In this document: piece by piece, positions 22,378-35,625 of the stretch
Position numbering within the stretch: position 1 is the stretch's first letter
How the letters are laid out: each line of letters begins with the position of its first letter
Assembly: GCA_015183035.1 (NCBI GenBank)
Contig: JACZZP010000011.1
Location: 124,001 to 188,000, forward strand
Source: Meloidogyne chitwoodi
Taxonomy: Eukaryota; Nematoda; Chromadorea; Rhabditida; Meloidogynidae
Direction: 5' to 3'
DNA: 64,000 bases
Position numbers and translations under genes: made by a program
The notes under the pieces: generated by a model
Seen by the model: only the letters and a program-made list of their open reading frames with translations
Databases searched by the model: none
Told to the model about the DNA's origin: nothing

Positions 22378-22970
22378 GGACAGTTCAGTGCCAAACTTTG
22401 AGTGTCAACAATTTAAAAAAGGAGATGAATTGCATGAATAAAAAGAAATATTATATTTATTTTTATAGAATTGATATATTAATATAAATATATTTATAAA
22501 AAAGGTGTTAAAGCCTTACCGCTATTTTCAAGCACATTCATTCATTTTCACCCGCTGGGATCAAGTGTCTCTCTTCAACACTTTTTTTAGAATGTCGGCA
22601 TTTTTAAGGCAGAAAAAATAAAATAAAAGTAAAATTGTTGAATACATCAAAAGAATTTTTTTATAAAAAAAAAGATTGAGGACCTAATTTTAAAAGGGAA
22701 AAACAGAAAAAAACACTTGAAATCAACCGTGGCAGAAGAAAAAGAACGTTTAAAAAATATTTTTTAGAAAAGAACAAAGGAAAAAAAATTTAAATAATTT
22801 TAAATAAATATAAAAAATTTAATTTATAAAAAAAACAAAAAATTTTAAGTAGGTATTAATGGACATTTCGGTGCCTTGATGGAGTGTCCGAAAGAATTTA
22901 GGCATTTTTTGAAATTTTAAAAATAAGTAAATAAATAAATGACACTCAATATATAGCAATGAACTGTCCT
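22378..22970. mobile_element. putative non-autonomous element with about 31-bp terminal inverted repeats
   Basis: 22378-22408 (AGGACAGTTCAGTGCCAAAC ...GAGTGTCA) and the reverse complement of 22940-22970 (AGGACAGTTCATTGCTATAT ...GAGTGTCA) agree at 26 of 31 positions. The interior is AT-rich and has no transposase frame. A related word, GGACATTTCGGTGCC, sits inside at about 22861. Confidence 0.45.
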
Positions 22971-24559
22971 AATTAATATCGTATATTTTATTTATATCTA
23001 AAATATATTCTTTTTTAAAGAAAATATGCACCTGTCCTGCCAAGTGCCAAATAGTCAAATTTCTTTTTTTACAATTTTTTTCTAAAAAGCATGGAAGAAG
23101 GAGATCATCTCTTAATTTCAGTTATTATTATTTATTTGTTGTTAAAATTATTATTATTTTTTATTTTGTTTTTTTATATTATTTCAGAGTTTCAAGCTGT
23201 GGACATTTTAAATTCCAATATATTTTTAAAATTTATTTTTTAAATAAAAAGGCCAATTGAAGGGTAAATACAAAGTCAAAAATATAAAAAAAGTCAAAAA
23301 AAAAGATTATCTCCTTTCATCGTCAAAAAAGTCCAAAATGGCACATGCCGTTCATTTTTGCTTGATTTTTGCCGACTAAACTTATATGCGCAATTAGCCA
23401 TATACACAATTTAAAAACAAAAATTACTGTAAATTGTGTTGCTAATTATTTGGATATCACTTTAAATAATTGAAGCAAAACAACTAATAAATAAATAAAC
23501 TTGAAATAGAATTGTAATTGTAAATAAATATTGAAATAAAATTTAACTACTTTACTATTAAATAAACTTGAAGCAAAAACTTATAAAGGGTAGATTGAAT
23601 TAAGGCAAAGATTAAAATTTTTCTCACTAGAATATCATCTACTTATAACACAATTTATGAGAAAATTCCTAAGGGCTTTGAAAACAGCAGGTAAAAAATA
23701 AAATAATAAAATGAACGGAAAAAGCTAGAGGGCAAAATAAAAGGATCAGTTACATTTTTGATTTTCCTTTAAGAATAGCCTGAGGGAAGGGAAAAATTTT
23801 ATGGACGAAAAAGTTAAGGTTAAAAATTGACTATTGGCTGTTGGAAAAGGGCGGACTTTTCTCTTTTTTTTTATTTTATATTTCCTGTTATTACCATTAA
23901 AGGATAATTATTATTTTTAAATAATAATAATTAGACTAAAATTTATTTAAAAAATAAATATTTAATTAACTAAAAAATTAAAAGAATTATTTAAAAATTA
24001 TTAGAAATAATTAATTTTCCCAAATTATTTTTAATGAATTAAAATATTTAAAAAAAAATATAAAAAAATTAATACTACATTTTTACTTATTTTTATTGAT
24101 AAATTATTTTTTCTGCGCACATCAATCCGCTTATCGGGCCGTTAACCACCGTTTAAAAAAATAAATATAATATTTTTATTACTTTTAAAATTTTTAACTG
24201 CCTTTTTATTAGAATAAAAAAATAATATTTTTTATTTATTTTTTTTCAAATTAATTTTACTAGTTAAATTAAATATTCTTTTTTTGTATTAAATAATGAG
24301 AGGAAAGGTAAAAAAAGTTGGCAAAAAACAGAACTTGACTCTTCTTTATTAATTTAAATTAGCTAATTAGCGTGTTATTTATGCTTCTAACAAATCTAAA
24401 AAATAAAAATATTTTATCTAATTCTAATTAATAATTTAAGAAAAATATTTTAACATATTTTTAGGGTATGTTATATATGTTGAGTGCGATAAGCCTTTTC
24501 AGTGCCAACCTCATAAAATAGAAAAAAATAAATTTTTTAATTTTATTTAATTAACTAAT

Positions 24560-24760
24560 TAAATTTACTAAAAATTTATAAAATTTTAGAAATTTAGTTT
24601 CAACAGAAAAAAAGGTATGACCAAAAAATAGCAAAAAATGACAAAAATTTTCAGTTTTTAGTTCATAACATTTTTACAAATCTTATAAAATATTTAATTT
24701 ATATATCATTTTGTAGACAATTTAATTCTCTATTGATTGATATAAAAATATTTTAAATAA
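24560..24760. repeat. decayed fold-back element copy
   Basis: The right arm AATTCTCTATTGATTGATAT with AAAAATATTTT (about 24722-24755) and the internal arms are recognisable. The left arm is degraded. It is followed by TCGAGTTATATGGCCTAAAC, as beside other copies. Confidence 0.45.
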
Positions 24761-24930
24761 ATTTATCCTTTCTCGAGTTATATGGCCTAAACTGAACTGA
24801 ATCCACATGCACAACTGCGCTCCCATTATAAACATATCGCGCATTTTTTCCCTTTTTTCACTTAAAATTAATTAAAAACAGTAATTCAGAAAGCTTTTAC
24901 CACTTAAAAAAAAATATATAATTTAAATAA

Positions 24931-26850
24931 ATGTATAGTAATTCTAATAATTATTCTATTTTTGATGTTAATAATAATCAAAATAATTATTTAAAAGAAG
25001 AAGAAAAACCAAAAGATAAATTTGAAGGAATGATTAATGCTGCAGCTTTATTAATGCAACATCAAAATCAACAGGCTTCAAGGTTTAAAAATATTTTTTA
25101 AATTAAAAAAATATAAAAAATATTTTTAAAAGTTCCCAATTTACTCAAATATTAGCTCCAAACACTTGTTTTAATGAAAAAAACCTAAATAATTATCAAA
25201 CAAAAAGTTCTACAACATTACCTTTTTATAATAATAATTTTCAACAATATTTTTCTCCTTCAACATGCTCTCCTTTTATTAATTCTGCATTTAATAATAA
25301 AACATTAACACCAAAAACAGAATTAATTAATTTTTGTGGACAACAACAACAACATACAAAAAGAGAAAGAACAAAATATACGGATTCACAATTAAATTAT
25401 TTGGAAAACATTTTTCGCACTGAAAGATACCCAGATGGAAGTAAACGTGAAGAAATTGCTAAAAATTTACAACTTACAGATGTAAAGATACAGGTAAATA
25501 AAAAGATATTTTTTACTTGAATTAAACATGTTTTTGATTTGCAAAACATTTTTGCAAACTTAAGAAATGTTTAAAAAAAACTTGTTTTACTTTATTTTTA
25601 AAACATTGTTTTTAAAACAATGTTTTACAAACTTTATTTTTAAAACAATGTTTTACAAACTTTATTTTTAAAACTTGTTTTACAAACTTTGTTTTTTTAT
25701 ACTAAAACAATTTAAAAATTAATTTATAAATTAAGGTTTGGTTCAAAAACAGACGAGCAAAGGTAAAATGAATATTAAACAAAATTAAAAAATAATAATT
25801 TTTATAATAAAAGATGCAAAATGAACGTAAATTCGAAAAATTACGTAGAGATGCGGCTAAAATAGTAGCCATAGGAAGAAAAAGAATTGAAAATAACAAC
25901 AATAATATTAATGAAGCTTCAACTAGTAGTTATATTAAAAGAGAAGATTCTATAGAAGATACAGAAGAAGAGGAACCAAAAAATTTTAAAGGAGAAATTG
26001 GGGAAATGGAAAAAAAAATTGAAATAAAAAGAGAAATTAAGCTATCAATTAGTCCATTAAATCAAATGAAACAAAAAACATTACAACCAAAAAATACTAC
26101 ATCTTTTAATCAAGAATATTTATTACCAAAATTGGAAAATAACAACAACGTTTATTTTAATCAACAGTGGAATAATTCAAATTATTTTAATACTTATTTA
26201 AATAATTATAATACAGAAGTGAGCTATTATTTGCAAATGGCTGCTAATAACAATTCTTTTCCACAAACAAATAATTTTTCTAATTCAGGTTTGTTTAATT
26301 TAAACATTTTTGTTTATTATTGTAATTATTAAAACTTGTTTCACAAACTGAGCTTGTCGCTAAAAAATTTGTTTTACAAACTTTGTTTTTTACAAAAATA
26401 GTATTAATGTGTAATTATTGTTAATAAACTTGTTTTAATTATTGCGTTTGTTTCTAAACAAACATTTACGTCAAAACTTGTTTTACAAACTTTGTTTTTA
26501 TAAAAGCAATGCATGTTTTACAAACTTGTTTATATCTAAAAAATTTAGATTTTTGGTCTTCCGGATCTCATTCTTCTTCATCACCTTCCTCATCCTCTAA
26601 CTACCCTGTAACTCAATTAACACCAACATCATCATATAATAACCACTCTGATACAGCAACAAATCAAGTATTTAGTCAATTAGCATCTTATTATCATCCA
26701 AATAATAATTATATTAATAATTATAATTTTTCACAATTTTATCAACAACAACAACAATTTTTACCACAACAAACAGTTTTTGAACAAAAAATAAATGGAA
26801 TAAATACAACATGTGAAAATATAAACGATAAAAATAATTTAACTAGTTAA
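24931..26850 (+). CDS. K50 paired-like (Otx/Gsc/Pitx-type) homeodomain transcription factor
   Basis: Starts at ATG 24931 with an Asn/Gln-rich N-terminal region. The homeodomain begins TKRERTKYTDSQLNYLENIF and ends KIQ|VWFKNRRAKMQNERK. Numbering from the first T places W48, F49, K50 and N51, so the recognition helix has the Lys-50 of the bicoid/Otx/goosecoid/Pitx group, which binds TAATCC-type sites. An intron splits the domain between residues 46 and 47, the usual place in paired-class genes. The C-terminal region is Asn/Ser/Gln-rich (SSSSPSSSSNYP, FYQQQQQF) with no OAR or eh1 motif that I can see. I cannot say which subfamily (Otx, Gsc or Pitx). Introns and the 3' flank are full of the ACAAACTTTGTTTTTAAAAC repeat word. 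Stop at 26848-26850. Confidence 0.88.
25510..25700. repeat. ACAAACTTTGTTTTTAAAAC repeat cluster
   Basis: TTTTACAAACTTTATTTTTA and AAACATTGTTTTTAAAACAA variants recur about six times in the homeobox intron. Further clusters of the same word lie at 26330-26530, 26860-26925 and 27410-27580, spanning the next gene boundary. Confidence 0.8.
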
Positions 26851-27336
26851 AAATAATGTTTTTACAATTACAAATTTGTTCTATTTTTACTAAAACTTAT
26901 TTTACATACTTGTTTATATTTAAAATATAAATATACTAGAAATTCTTTTAATTTTTTTAAGAATTCAATTAAATTCTTTTGAAAAATATTTTACTGCCAG
27001 CTTGCGCTATTTTTTCGCCGCTATAGTCTATACTTGTATTTTCTCTTTCTCCGATAAAAAAACATAAAAAATACACGCAAAGTAAAAGAAGAAACATGAG
27101 AGGCATTCAATATATTTTCCATTCTCTCTACCTATATATTCCTTTGTCAACCATCTGACTCAAAAAATTCAATTTTTTTATATTACATAAATGATTCACC
27201 TGCCCCAATTCTTTGGCGATTAAAATTGTAAAAGTTTTACATTTAAGTTTTTGAGCAAAATCTTCATTCAGTCTTTTGTTTTCTAAATAAAATTTTATAT
27301 TAAAACAACAAAACTTTATTTTTAATAAAGTTTAAA
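26851..27336. other. spacer between homeobox and syntaxin genes
   Basis: 485 bp on the same strand. It has the ACAAACTTG word at its start. The 26990-27150 part is slightly less AT-rich (CTGCCAGCTTGCGC near 26995). It is probably the syntaxin promoter; no specific element was identified. Confidence 0.4.
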
Positions 27337-28567
27337 ATGGTCAAAGATAGACTCCAAGAACTTCATAAGGTTGGAATTTTGTTAATTTAATAATTTGTAA
27401 ATTTTACTAAAAATGTTTTACAAACTTTATTATTAAATAACTTGTTGTTTTAATTAATAAACTTGTTTTACAAACTTATTTTTTAATAAACTTGTTTTAC
27501 AAACTTTGTTTTTAATTACCTAAGCTTATTTTCGAACCTTTTTGTAGCTTAAACAAAACTTTTCTCAAAACATGTTTTTATTGATGTTTGTCTTAAGGTA
27601 CGCCCATCACTTCGTTCACCAACAGAGCTAAATGTTTCTGGTTTAACAAACAATTTACAAATTATAAATAACGAACATTTTCTACAACAAATTTCTCACA
27701 TGCACCAATGTTTGTATGAAATTGATGTTCTTATTCGCCAAATGCTTCAAGTTCAAGAAATGATTTTAAGTCGACCAGTTACCGAAGCAGAAGACAAACA
27801 ACAATTAGATTTTATTATTAATAAAATTCGCAACTTAATCGGAGAATTGCGAAATAATTTTCACAAACTTGAAATTGAACAAAAACAAGAAATTAATTTA
27901 ATTAGTAATGCTACAAAAAGAATTAATTTAAATCAAATAGAACAATTAAGAAGAAGACTTTGTCAAGTTTTAGAAACTTTTCAGTCAACAAGAGAGGATT
28001 ATAAACAAAGAGTAACAAGTAAGAAGGGAAAAAACATTTTTTTTAATTTTTAAAGAAAGAGTAAAACGTCAATTAGAACTTGCTGGTGAACCTTTAGATC
28101 AACAAAATGTTGAACATTTATTAGAGGACAAATCTGAACAAATTTTTTATCGTAATATTAACCCAATGAATGTAGCTGCTCATTTAGCTTTAGAAGAAGC
28201 ATCTGATAGACAATCTGAATTAATAAAATTGGAAAAAAGTGTTGGAGAATTGACTGATTGTTTTTCTGACATGTTAGCTTTAGTCCATTCTCAGGTATTT
28301 TTGAATTATTATTAAATTTGGACATTTTGAAAAATTAAAAAAAAAAATAATTTGAAGGGTTCTGTAGTTGATAGAGTTGACAAAAATATCGAATCAGCAT
28401 TGGAATATACAAATCAAGCAAAAAAACAAATTAACAAAGCTGTAATGTACAAAAAATCTTCAAACAGACTCAAATGTGCAATTGTATTATTAATTGGTGG
28501 AATATTACTAATTTTGATTCTTTTGTTAATTATTTCTTTTAAATTATTTTTGCCCAATACACATTAA
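27337..28567 (+). CDS. syntaxin-1-like plasma-membrane Qa-SNARE
   Basis: The short exon 1 encodes MVKDRLQELHK, the typical start of syntaxin 1, which contacts Munc18. The Habc bundle follows (HFLQQISHMHQCLYEIDVLI, GELRNNFHKLEIEQ, QIEQLRRRLCQVLETF), then KRQLELAG, then the SNARE helix: KLEKSVGELTDCFSDMLALV with the ionic-layer Gln in HSQGSVVDRVDKNIE. A basic juxtamembrane stretch (YKKSSNRLK) leads into a C-terminal anchor (IVLLIGGILLILILLLIISF) ending LPNTH. Domain order and the zero-layer Q support a functional Qa-SNARE for exocytosis. One internal junction (about 28031-28066) splices as ACA A|TA AAA CGT, with an acceptor at AAAGAAAGAG. Length is about 290 residues, normal for the family. Confidence 0.9.
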
Positions 28568-28709
28568 TTAATTTATTTAAAAATGATAAAATTATTTTTT
28601 AAATTTACATTAGAGTCTCAAAAAATTTTTTTAATTTTATCAAATTTTTAAAATTTTGACAAATTTAAAAAAATTTTAATAGAATGAAATTTAATTAAAA
28701 ATTTACATT

Positions 28710-29097
28710 TTAAAGTCTCCTCATTTTCATTGAAGCAGTTGTTAATACAATTTCTGGAACGTCAGTAGATGAAGCTGACTGCTGCTCCTCGTTTTTATTT
28801 GCTCTATCGGGGAGATCTCCTCCTTTGAGAGGAATTTCTAAAATTAAAGGAATATTTTCAAGCAAAAAAATAATAATTTATTTTTTAACCATAAAATCCA
28901 TTAGAGTCTGATTTAGAAACTTCCATTTGTCCATTAGTTGTTTGACTAACTGTATTTTTATTTTTTCTTCGTAAACCCATTGATAATAATATTGGACAAG
29001 AAGGTGGAAAATAACAAAAAAGTGCTAGTATAAATAATAATATGACGACAACTAATAAAGTAAAGGAAAGCAGTAGCAATATATTTAATAATTCCAT
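28710..29097 (-). CDS. small single-pass membrane protein, 111 aa
   Basis: There are two exons, 28890-29097 and 28710-28837, joined as TAT G|AA ATT. An N-terminal hydrophobic helix of nearly 30 residues (LLNILLLLSFTLLVVVILLF) ends in CYFPPSCP, then a basic cluster (LRRKNKNT) and a polar, acidic tail (GGDLPDRANKNEEQQSASS). The helix is probably an anchor rather than a cleaved signal. I do not recognise it. It is convergent with syntaxin, 142 bp away. Confidence 0.6.
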
Positions 29098-30680
29098 CTG
29101 ATCATTTTTTTAAAATGTTTCCTAATAAAAGTTAAAAATACAAATCAGAATTTTAGGTGATTGTAAACAAATAAAAATACAAATCAGAACTAAAAACAAA
29201 AAAAAACCACAAATCAGAACTTAAATTGTATTTTTTAATAAATTAGACGTAAAAATTCTGATTTGTATTTTTTTGTTAATTTTCTAAAATCAGAATTTTA
29301 TTTACAATAAATAATAAACTATTGAATTTAATTTAAAAAATAAATCAGAATTTTCTAAATAAAAGTTTAATAAGCAACAAAGACTAAAAATACATAGTTT
29401 GACATATGGTGAATTTATTACCTTATGTTTTTTATCTTAAAATGGGGGGATTTTAAAATAAAATCTGGAAGAATCTTTCTTTTATGTCACAAAATATTTA
29501 TAATTAGAGAAATCTTAAGGTTTAATTTATAAAAAAAGTTTATAAGATTGGAATTTTAAATTCCCCTTTTTTTATTTAAAATCAATTTAATAAAAAAAGT
29601 TTGGTTGATTTTCTTTCTTTTTTTTAATTTTATAATCCCTTTAACAATCAATTTTAATAAAAATAAATATATATTTTTGTTAAAAAATAAATGGAAGAGA
29701 AGAAAAGGTGTCAACAAAACCTATTTTCTTTACTGGCTTTTAAACTCACGAGTTTATTTATTAGAAAATATTTTTTTAAACAATTAAAAAATAAAACAAA
29801 TTTAGCTATAAAAATTAAAAAAAAAAATTTAAGGCAAAAATTGAGAGAATATATTATATATTGGTTTTTGGTAGTTGATTGAGCAAAAAAAATAATTTTT
29901 TAGTAAAATTTTTAAAAAAAGAAGAAACATTTTTGTATATTCCCATTGGAATTATGAAAAAAGATAAACACAAAAATTATTTAAAAAGAAAATTTTTTTT
30001 CATTATTTGAACAACAATAAGGCGAATAAACATATACAAGTGTTGGAAAGGTAAAAAAGTTTTTAAATATATTCTGTTTTTTTTTTTAATTTTTTGAGTA
30101 AAATATTTAAAGAGAAATTCTAAAAGTTTAAAAAGAAAAACTCAGAAAATTAAAGTACACTCAAAAAAATGGCACTAAAACAGCTTCAATTTTAAAATGA
30201 TCAGAAAAATAGGAATATTTCGAAAAAATTATTTTAAAAAATTTTTTTATATTTTCCATCTATAATTATTTAATTTTCTCTGTTAATTAATCAAAAAAAA
30301 ATAAAAATATGTGGAAAGAAAAGAATAAAAATTGCTGAATTTACAAGAATTTAACAACTAAAAAAGAAAATAAAAAAAAGGACATAAATTAAATAAAATA
30401 GAGAGAAGAAAGCTTTTTAAAAAAAAAGAAAAGAAAATGTGTCTATAAAATTTGGTTATAATGAAAAATCGAAAAAGTTAAAAAAAAAGTAGTAGTAAAT
30501 TTAAAATTTTTTAAATTAAATTGGATAATTAAAAATATTGAAAATTAAAGATAATTTAATGAGCTCTTAATGAGTGATTCCGCTCTGAACTGTCCTAGTC
30601 TGGCACTCAACTGTCCAGTTTAAAAGATTTTTTTATTTTCTTGATGACATTTTGTCCAACTATTTTAATAAATTTTTGCA
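29098..30680. other. divergent intergenic region upstream of the Smad gene
   Basis: 1.6 kb of A/T runs. A cluster of AAATCAGAATTTT words lies at 29130-29350, and paired CTGAACTGTCC/GGCACTCAACTGTCC words at about 30585-30620. Short open frames at 29605-29882 are low-complexity and not protein-like. Confidence 0.5.
29130..29350. repeat. AAATCAGAATTTT repeat cluster (intergenic)
   Basis: At least seven copies of CAGAATTTT or its complement AAAATTCTG within 220 bp. The same word clusters again in introns of the three genes that follow. Confidence 0.8.
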
Positions 30681-32730
<2,050 letters not shown>

Positions 32731-32924
32731 AATTAAAAAAATTTCATTTTTCAAAATATTCCCTTCCTAACACTTAAATAAGCTCAAAAAGAATATTTTT
32801 TTATTTTATATACCGGTTTCTTAGAAACTTTCATTCTTTTTTATTGCCATATTTATTAAAGTTTTTTTTCAAAGATTTTCATATTAAAAAAAATTGAAAG
32901 AGATTAGCAAACCTTTTAAATAAA

Positions 32925-35422
32925 TTAATCAGTTGAAATAACCGTCACTTTCCTTGGTTTTTTCCTTTCAACAACTTTTGGTGATTCTCCAACAGAAGAA
33001 CAACAATTTTCTTCTGGTTTTGCTCTTTTAGGTGTAGTTTCATTTATTTTTTGTGGAGTATTATTGTTGTTGTTATTATTGTTTAATGTTCTTTTGACAC
33101 GTGGTCGTTTTGGGGTTATTAATTTGGGAGAATCAGGAAGAGATAATTCAATTATTTGTTTTGGTGTATTTGTGGTAGTAATAATTGAATTGGGGAGGAT
33201 ATCAGAATTTAATTGAACTTTGTCTTCATCTGAAAATGATATATTAATAATAAAAGTAAAGAAAAATAAAATCTTCTGATTTTATTTTTCAGAAAACACA
33301 GTTATTATAGGTAATTTCTGATTTTGCATTGCCTTTAATTTTTCAGAAAATACAAAAATCAGAGGCAAAACTAATCAGAACTTTTAAAAATACAATCAGA
33401 ATTTTTAAAAAGAATTTTCTGATTTTTCTGTATTTTCCTTAGTTAATAAAATACAAAAATCAGAATTATTCAAAAAAAATACTTTGTTGTGTTTCATTTA
33501 CATCCTTTGATTCAATAGGAATACCCATCTTTCCCGTGTCCATACAAATAAAAGAATTAAATCCTTCTAATGAAGAAACAATTAAAAATCGGCCGTCTGG
33601 AGTCCAAGAAATGCTTGTTAATCCATCATAATGAAGATTAGCCAAATAGGCGAATGGAGTTTCATTTTGAGAATTATAAAATAAAATTGAGTCCCAACAG
33701 AGAACAGCAAATATTAAACGATGGGGAAGACTTTAAAAATTAAAAAAAAAATTTAAATAAAAATTTTTAGTGTTTTAACCCAAGAAAATTAGTTTTTGTT
33801 CTTTCATCCAATTTATAAATTAAAGGTGAACATTTTACTTGAATTGTTGGTTTAGCAGAAGGAAAAAGAGCATTTGGCCGGCAAAATTTTAAATCATTTC
33901 GAAAAAAGACTAAAGTCCCGTAAATATTATTTGTCCCAACTTCTAGTTGAGCGGCTTAATTTTTTTTTAATTTTAGAAAAAAGTTAAAAAAAAAAAACCT
34001 GGTGCAAAAATAACACTGCCACAAGGGGAAAATTCAATTCCTCTTTGGAATGCGTGTAATTGGTCGTCATGAAATATTTTATAAACCGAAAAATAAAATA
34101 ATTTTTAATAAAATTATTTTAAAAAATAAACCTGTTGATTAATTTCAGGTATTTGAATTTTTGGTAATTCAATTTGAAAGCAAGAACGTAAAATAGTTCC
34201 TTTAAAAGCATCCAAAACATCTAATCTTCTATCTGTTGATAATGTCAACAAATATTTTCCACGAGGATCCCAAGTTATTCCATTTGCAAAATGGCGATAA
34301 GCACCCCTTTCCCATAGCTTTTTACCTTTTAAAAAATTAAAAAAAAAAAATTTAATTAAAAAAAAACCTGTTTCTGTCCGATTAACAGATATAGAATTAT
34401 TCATAGAAACTGAAGCAATAAATTGTGAATCTGGAGAAAAACAAATTGAAGTAATTTCACCAGGATGAGGGCTAAAACGTGCTTTTGTATTTCTTTGCCA
34501 ATTTTCTCTGTTTGGAGGTATTTCATTATTATTATTTTTGTCTTCAGAAGAACAATTATTTAATTGAAGTTGATTTAATTGTTTTTCAGTATTATTTGAG
34601 TCTAATAATAAATCAGTTTCTTCACAGAAAGAGGGTTGATTTAAAATCCAAACAATAATATAACCATCAGCATCTCCAGAGGCAATAAAATTTCCTATTT
34701 TAATTTATTAAAATATAAAATAAAATTAACTAACCATTAGGGGAAAATCTAACAACATTAGTTGTAGATCTGTGTCCTTCTAAATTAGCCAAGAATTCGA
34801 CTGACATTGAAAAAGGGATATTTGAAGCTAAATTTTATTAAAAATATAATAATAAAATAGTTTAAAGCTGATTTTTAAAATTAAAAAAAAAACATTAGTT
34901 TAGGTTAAACCGAAAAGAAAAAATGAATGGAACATCAAATAAAAATTAAAAAAAAATTTAATTTAAAAAACCTTGAATTTTTGGTTGTTGAATAATTTTC
35001 GACTCATCAATGTCACCCAAAACTTGCTCTTCTTTTTTATTTTCAAAATTATCAGTGTTTTCTTTTTCTAAAACTTTTTTATCTTCTTTTTGTTCTAAAA
35101 AAACAATACTATCTTCGCTTTGTATTTCTTCTTTTTTTTGATCATTAATTTGACAAATTTCAATTTTTTTCTTTTCAAAATTTTCTTTTGGAGAAATTTT
35201 AATTTTTTCTGAAGATTCTATTGGTTCAAAACGAAAATTCCAAACACGAATTTCTTTTTGAATACTTGCTGTTACAATTTTATAAATTGGAATTGTTTCT
35301 TCTTTTTTAATATTATTTGTTTTTGTTTGTTGAAGAATATCAATTGAAAGTATTCCTTTTCTATCATGCCAAAATATACAAGGCATATAAATAAACATTT
35401 GATTTTGTTTTTCTTCTATCAT
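32925..35422 (-). CDS. CHAF1B: Chromatin assembly factor 1 subunit B (CAF-1 p60)
   Basis: A WD40 propeller: PCIFWHDRKGILSIDIL (first blade), IVTASIQKEIRVWNF, then SVEFLANLEGHRSTTNVVRF, ASGDADGYIIVW, HPGEITSICFSPDSQFIASV, RHFANGITWDPRGKYLLTLS, FHDDQLHAFQRGIEFSPCGS, SLPHRLIFAVLCWDS-like and LTSISWTPDGRFLIVSSLEG. The tail is basic, Pro/Asn-rich (TPKRPRVKRTL, ERKKPRKVTVIS). CAF-1 deposits H3-H4 on replicating DNA. I chose ATG 35422, which follows AAAAAAAGGA acceptor-like sequence; an in-frame ATG at 35485 adds only hydrophobic, intron-like codons. An insertion of about 90 residues, rich in Lys/Glu (KKIEICQ..VFLEQKEDKKVLEKE), interrupts the first blades. The start lies 203 bp behind the HARS stop, so an operon is possible. 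Stop TAA 32925-32927. Confidence 0.85.
33265..33475. repeat. AATCAGAA repeat cluster in a CHAF1B intron
   Basis: Repeated TCTGATTTT / AAAATCAGAA words in both orientations. It can pair into hairpins. Confidence 0.75.
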
Positions 35423-35625
35423 TCCTTTTTTTAAATAAATAAATATATAAATTAAATAAAAAATATTTTTAAGGTAAAAAAACATTTAATAAGAATAAAA
35501 ATATTTTTTTTTATAATTTTCTCAAATTAAAATTAAAAAAAAAATAAACGTAAAACAATTTTGGGAAAATTAAAGGAAAAATAATCAAAAATTAAAAAAA
35601 AAGAAGTAATAAACTTCATTTTACA

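Larger units (their letters stand above)
21741..24930. other. 3.2-kb gene-free region upstream of the homeobox gene
   Basis: The largest gap in the window. No reading frame with protein-like composition was found on either strand. It holds an (AAAAG)n run, a TIR-flanked segment (22378-22970), a decayed fold-back copy (about 24560-24760) and several CAGTTCAGTGCC-like words. It could include distal regulatory sequence for the homeobox gene; nothing in the sequence proves it. Confidence 0.5.

Noticed and set aside
29605..29882. Two overlapping plus-strand frames
   Set aside because: Lys/Asn/Phe/Ile composition expected from random AT-rich DNA, no splice or homology support.
35423..35485. Upstream ATG for CHAF1B at 35485
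   Set aside because: It adds only hydrophobic AT-driven codons and sits before an acceptor-like site; more likely outron.
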